A stretch of 64,000 nt of DNA, from the NCBI GenBank assembly GCA_936440205.1, contig OW387147.1:25197629-25261628 (forward strand), given 5' to 3'. A program made the position numbers and the translations under genes. This DNA is from Lepidonotus clava. Lineage: Eukaryota > Annelida > Polychaeta > Phyllodocida > Polynoidae. Each line of letters opens with the position of its first letter. The first letter of the stretch is position 1. The notes under the pieces are model-generated. The model searched no databases, was not told the origin of the DNA, and saw only the letters and a list, made by a program, of their open reading frames with translations. Positions 58,641-64,000 of this stretch are shown piece by piece.

Positions 58641-59549
58641 TGAGGGAATGATAAATGGCTTGATATTGTTTGTAGGGAAGTGGGTTGCTGCAATCAGGTC
58701 TATATTATAAAGGTGGATGTTGGATGTATTGCACTACATTTCCTGTCTGATTTGATGGCTTCACTCAGAATAAGTCCTTGATTACCCAACCCATACCCTA
58801 GTTTTGACTAATGTTATTCCAAAGATGACGTAGCTCTTTATTAGATAAAAATCTAACTCTTTAAATCAATCGCTCTATTGTACAATTATATTAATATAAC
58901 TGCTAAAAAAAACGAAGTTTAATGTCTTCGTTCATGATTATACAGCCATAGCCTTTTGTGTTGTATAACCGGGAACCATCCCCAACCGTAGTTACTATCT
59001 GTTTAGGCATGTTATGGTGCTGTAGACCTCTATTTGTTTTTTCCTACTCAATTTCATCTTTTTTCCAGGAATACAATGTGTACTTTTAATGATCACTTAA
59101 ACTGTCTATGACCTTTAGCAATAAGCACGCCTACTTGGACCCTCACATCCAGCTCCAAAGACTGGCATTCCTACGACGGAAATCCTTCCCCAGCCTTAAT
59201 TGTGGAACACTGCCATACCAGGAATAGAAGGCAGATGATTGAATTCCACATTTAATGAGCAAATACGGGGAAAATACCTCAGACGGATCTAATGATTTTA
59301 ATACTCTCCATAGAAGCAAGACTATACTCAGTGAACCCGCCACGCTCCACAGCACCGATTCCATAATCCAACCTTTTTCCCATAACCATAGCAGGTTTTT
59401 GTGCGGATTTTTCCAAGCATGTAACAACGTTTAGCAATCTGCGAATAGCTGCACGCAGGCTTTGCTTTGAAGTTGGGGTGCAAAACCTAACTCAAATTTT
59501 ATCCAATCCAAAGCTACCTTCCCCGAATTGCTCGCGCTAAAATTGTTTA

Positions 59550-59860
59550 GATCCAGGTGTCAGTTTGAGCTGCTCTTTGTCCCTAGATCCAGCCTCAAGG
59601 GGTTGTTAAAATAGAAAGAAAGGGGGCAGGGCTGGGGCTGTTGTGGCGATCTAAAATCGGAGGCACCTTGGTCACGCAAACCCTGAGTCCGTGCTGCTAC
59701 AATGCGAGCAGGTCTGTCCCATGAGCTGCTCAACCTTTGACTCTGGGAGAGCTGCTCGCAACAGCTGGTGCCACTCATAGTCAGCCCTGTGGGGGAATGG
59801 GCGTCGCATATGGCGCGGAACCATAATGAGCCAGAGGATATGAAATTCATAACCTGCCCA
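59550..59860. promoter_or_regulatory. Motif island: three GAGCTGCTC
   Basis: GAGCTGCTC at 59567-59575, 59723-59731 and 59749-59757 in a GC-richer block. The last two are 26 bp apart. The 96-codon minus-strand frame over it is not recognisable. Confidence 0.42.
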
Positions 59861-62690
59861 ACTTTATGTTCTCAGACAGGCCTCAGGCTCAGAATATAAT
59901 GTGGAATATTGTCAGGTGCAGCCCCTCAGCCTTTTCTGTTGATTTTTTAAATGACTTTTTACTGTGTAAAATAAATGTGTTTTAATGATGTGATCTAAAT
60001 TGTATTACTCGGAGTAATTACATTAACAAATTGATTTATTGTATGCCTTATTGGTTTTGTCTTAAGATACTATTTAAATCTATCAAACCTATATCTCCCC
60101 GGAGATTGGAATGAAAACAATGCAACATTGAGAAAGTTTATCAAGAAACTGGGAATGGCGTGGCAGCGTGCAAATCTGACGCCCAGGTAATCCCTGAAAC
60201 TTGTAGAGAAAACTCTCAAGTTGAAAAGTACTTATTTTGTAATGAGCTTCCCCCAAGAAGCCAACTGAAGAAATAGCCTTATCCGGAAAATGCATTTCTT
60301 TCTAGAATTAGCCAAAAGTTCGAGAGTTTGCAGCCCTGGCACACGTCAGTAAGTACAGTAAAAGAAAAGTTGGTTCGTTTTTATCACTTTCATTTCCTCC
60401 CACAAAGAAACCCTCAGTGGAATGGCCGTTTTCCAGGCACGCTCTCCGACCTCCCGGTGCCCCTCCCCCCGCCTAAACGCACAGCTCAGGCAGTAGCCCA
60501 TTTACCCGAGAGTAATCTCCACGATTCCAGGGGGAGAAGCTCCGCTAATTGTAACAGCCCTTCCCCTGCCTGCGCCTGCGCACTGAGAGATGGGAAGTAC
60601 TTGCATGAGCTGGCCAGGTAAAAGTAGGAAAAAAGAAAATGAGAAAAGCAAATTAGGCGGAAAAGGAAAAGAAGAGTTTAAAAAGGATAAAGAGACAAAG
60701 GATGTCTTCTGGCCATGACTCCTACCCAAATAGGGGGATTTTTATGTGCTGTGGCGGAGTGGGTTTAAAAGTTGGGGAGTAGAAATTGGTGTGCAGTTTG
60801 GATGGATGGATAGCAGGGGTGGGGAACGTCACTTAGGACATTAGCCTTTAACTTGGTAGTACTTGATTTATGCCAGGGTTAGAGAACCAATGATGGGAAG
60901 TCATTTAGCGCAATTAGAGGGTAACGTAGATTTACAATCTTGTGGACTGTGAGAAACTATTTCTTGAGTGAGATATCTGCGCGACCGACTCGCAAAGAGA
61001 GTGTCTCCTAGAGCTGATTTCTGACTGGCTATCTTCCTTTATGTACCCATATATATACGATAAACTCCGACCTTATTCATTTAATCGGTGACTTGCATAT
61101 AGAAAATATAGCTGAATGGTCAATAACTCTACACTAAAACACAGAGTTGTCAAAAGTGGTGCCAAAAACGACAACCCAAGGTTGTCTGTGTCTTTTATAC
61201 AAAAGATCCTATTTATGAATAGTTTCATGTTGTAGATATCATAGTCCATACTAATGGCTTCCTATTATCTTATTACTAGTTATTAGGTATGGCCATTAAA
61301 CATAGGAGGCCTATGAGTTGTATGTTTTTTGACACCATAGACTTACAACACTTTATCAAAGACGGAGGCCATGACAACCTTGGGCTGTCACATTAAGAAC
61401 CATTCACTTAGGCCTACAACCCTAGTGTTTTCAAGCAGGACTTTTGACTTCTCATTTTCTTCTGTTACAACCCTATGACAACCCAATTTTCATTTTTGCT
61501 TCTCTGACGACCTTTTTGGCCCAAAGTAGTCGGGATAAAATGAATTATTGTAACTTCATCCCAGAATCGCAATCTACATTTAATGTGCTATATATGTAAG
61601 CATGTAGCCAATATCACCACGGTTTTTTTTTCTCATGCTCAAACTCAGTTCCTCCTCCCTTATGACATTTTACCCACATCCCCATAGTTTGGCCACTATT
61701 TTGGTCAACTATTCAAAATAATTCCAATTTTCCTTTCAAATAGCCTATGATATGATATGTGTAGTATGTTTGAATTAGGTTCAATGGTTCCCCGATATCA
61801 AATGGCAACGTATATATAAAAGCATAATACTTTTATCTGTTTCTGTTATGCCAACTATGTTCTGAAAGTACGAATTGTGCATGTATTTAGTACCCGTTTA
61901 CTCAACATCAACCATAATGAAACATTTAAACAAACCTAACGAAAGCAACGTTTGGTACACCAACAGAAGAGTTCGTTCTAGTGACACATGGTTCTTCATA
62001 CTTGTTCCCACCTACTCCCACCTCTGCTCCCAGCCCATCACCCTACTCAGCCATCATACAAAAACGCCCCGACGACAAAAATCTACCGGCCATGGAAATG
62101 TGCAATAAACGCCTCCACCCACGCCACCCGGGCCTCCACCAGGGTTAGAGAGCCCAGGGGGTCGGGAGGGGGTCTTAGGGGGTCCATACCTCTCACTGGA
62201 TCACTGACTGGGGGGTCATCGGCTGGTCCCGGCAGGATATCCCAAGGCAGATACCGCTACCGCAGGGTACCAGCCAAAGAGGCATTTTCGCACCTCCGCG
62301 TACTCGTCATGAAGATTTCAATGAAAGGGCCGGTTTGAGGATTGGATGTATCCTTTGTGCCTCCAGTGCTACGCTATTTCTTAGAGAATAGAATCAAAGG
62401 TGGGGTGATGGGAGTAGAGAGAGGTTAATGTTGTATGAAGTAGCCTCTGGTGTCGCCTCTAGAGTGTACGGATATAGCGTTTGTAATTCTCAGAGGATAT
62501 CCACCTCTATGACCGGTAGGATTGAGTGATAATAGAGGAAATCGGGTTTTCTCAGACCAACTGCTCAGGGGATACCGCTTGGGTTAACATGTAGTATAAA
62601 TGACGTCATATTACTACAAACAGGATGGATATAACTTATAATAGTCTGGCGGCCAAAGAGCAAAATTCTGATTTTGTGTGCCATGAAAGG
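59861..62690. other. Upstream DNA with small GC-rich patches
   Basis: Patches at 60400-60610 (CTGCGCCTGCGCACTG, NRF1-like) and 62080-62340 stand out. The latter has open frames on both strands; on the minus strand one includes a good donor (GAGAG-GTATGG), but no known domain. TGACGTCA is at 62601-62608. No confident gene. Confidence 0.4.
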
Positions 62691-62699
62691 TTTATACCT

Positions 62700-64000
62700 G
62701 AAACCATTTCAGGGTGCTAGAGGGGTCCTTTGGGCATAAGAAAATGCCTGTTGTCACCCTGTAGAGGTGTGCATGAGAGTGACAGCAGCCATTTTGTTTG
62801 ACTCCCCCCTTCAAAATATGATATAGTATGACACAGTCCTTTTCTGTAATAACCTGATCAATTTCTAAGCTATCCATTTCATACTGGGCAAATCAACAGT
62901 GGATTAGTAGGGGAAGATAAAACATGAGTGACATTGACCTTATCCAAGGTCAAGGTCATCAGAATTAGGGTCAAACTTTGAAAAACGTCAAAATATGAGT
63001 GTTTTATTTTTTCCAAACTATCCCAGTCTATGAAATATGTATAAAAAACATATAAAACTATTATGGGGTGCTAGAGTAGTCCTTTAGGCATAAGAAAATG
63101 CCTGTTGTCACTCCATAGAGGTGTACATGAGAGTGACAGCAGCCATTTTGTTTGATTCCCCCTTCAAAATATGACATAGTATGACACAGTCCTTTTCTGT
63201 AATAACCTAATCAATTTCTAAGCCATCCATTTCATACTGGGCAAATCAACAGTGGATTAGTAGGGGAAGATAAAACATGAGTGACATTGACCTTATCCAA
63301 GGTCAAGGTCATCGGAATTAGGGTCAAACTTTGAAAAATGTCAAAATATGAGGGTTTTATTTTTCCAAACTATCCCAGTCTATGATTATGTATAAAATAC
63401 ATCTAAAACTATTATAGGGTGCTAGAGAAATCCTTTAGGTATAAGAATATATATGTTGTCACTCCATAGAGGTGTGCATGAGAGTGACAGCAGCCATTTT
63501 GTTTGACTACCCCCTTCCAAATATGACAGAGTATGAAACAATGCTTTTCTATAATACCCTTATCAATTTCTAAGCCATCCATTTCATACTGGGCAAATCA
63601 ATAGTGGATTAGTAGGGGAAGACAAAACATGAGTGACATTGACCTTGTCCAAGGTTAAGGTCAACAAATTTAAGGTCAAACTTTGAAAAACATCAAAATA
63701 TGAGTGTTTTATTTTTTCCAAACTGTCCCAGTCTATGAAATATGTATCAATAATATCTACAACTATTCTGGGATGCTAAAAGGGTCCTCTGGGCATATCA
63801 ATATGCCTGTTGTCACTGTGTGAAAGTTCGTATAAATGTGAGAGCAGCAATTTTGTTTGACTACCTCCTTGAAATATGACCTAGTAAGTGATGGACTCTT
63901 ACTATAATAGCCTACCCAATTTCTAAGCTATCTATTTGATACTGGACAAATCAATAGTGGATTGGTAGGGGAAGATACGTGAGTGACATTGACCTTATCC
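62700..64000 (+). repeat. Tandem array, period about 353 bp, runs off the window
   Basis: Units start with GGGTGCTAGAG at 62712, 63066, 63417 and 63770 (spacings 354, 351, 353). Each contains GAGAGTGACAGCAGCCATTT, TTTCTAAGCYATCCATTTC, GGATTAGTAGGGGAAGA and TGACATTGACCTTATCCAAG. Units differ by point changes; the last is the most diverged. TCAAGGTCA is present at 62950-62958 and 63303-63311. No coding capacity. Confidence 0.93.

Noticed and set aside
61988-62338. 116-codon plus-strand frame in a GC-rich patch
   Set aside because: Arg/Gly/Ser-rich without a domain; the minus strand is nearly as open. A possible first exon cannot be excluded but is unsupported.

Overview
The window looks like nuclear DNA of a marine invertebrate. 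It is AT-rich and gene-poor, with long introns, GT-AG splice sites, many short inverted-repeat elements, tRNA-type SINEs, minisatellites and one tyrosine-recombinase retroelement of the Ngaro type. Ngaro-like elements, a SUEL-type lectin gene and an excess of the 8-mer TAGGCCTA (8 copies seen) point weakly to an echinoderm or hemichordate. The SINEs and the AAGGTCAAGGTCA-bearing repeats would also fit a mollusc or lancelet. I cannot fix the phylum.

One host gene is well supported. It lies on the minus strand and its exons run from 39297 down to the stop at 18855. In order they encode a galactose-binding SUEL lectin domain (two exons), a CUB domain, a sushi/CCP domain, a possible 17-residue stalk exon, a single membrane-spanning helix, and a proline- and tyrosine-rich cytoplasmic tail of about 160 residues. 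All splice phases agree, giving 485 residues (502 with the stalk exon). The signal peptide and first exon(s) are not identified with confidence. It reads as a type I cell-surface receptor or adhesion protein.

Layout. 1-18850 is the 3' flank: intergenic DNA with two palindromic MITE-like elements, a minisatellite and several GC-richer islands. 18855-39297 is the gene. Its largest intron (29728-39194) splits the lectin domain and holds a 9-kb structure with inverted arms of about 1.1-1.25 kb. The arms carry many RFX X-box palindromes, and a foldback element, two SINEs and two minisatellites lie between them. 39298-50602 is upstream DNA with more islands. 50603-55823 is a whole-looking Ngaro-type retroelement on the minus strand with split direct repeats. 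55824-62700 is more island-rich DNA. From about 62700 to the window end runs a tandem array with a period near 353 bp.

The most unusual signal outside the gene is a recurring sequence code in the islands. The imperfect palindrome GAGCWGCTC occurs about 16 times, where a fraction of one is expected. It is clustered, and is accompanied by CTCCAGGG and by GGCGATAWTA repeats. This suggests a set of co-functional regulatory elements around the receptor gene.
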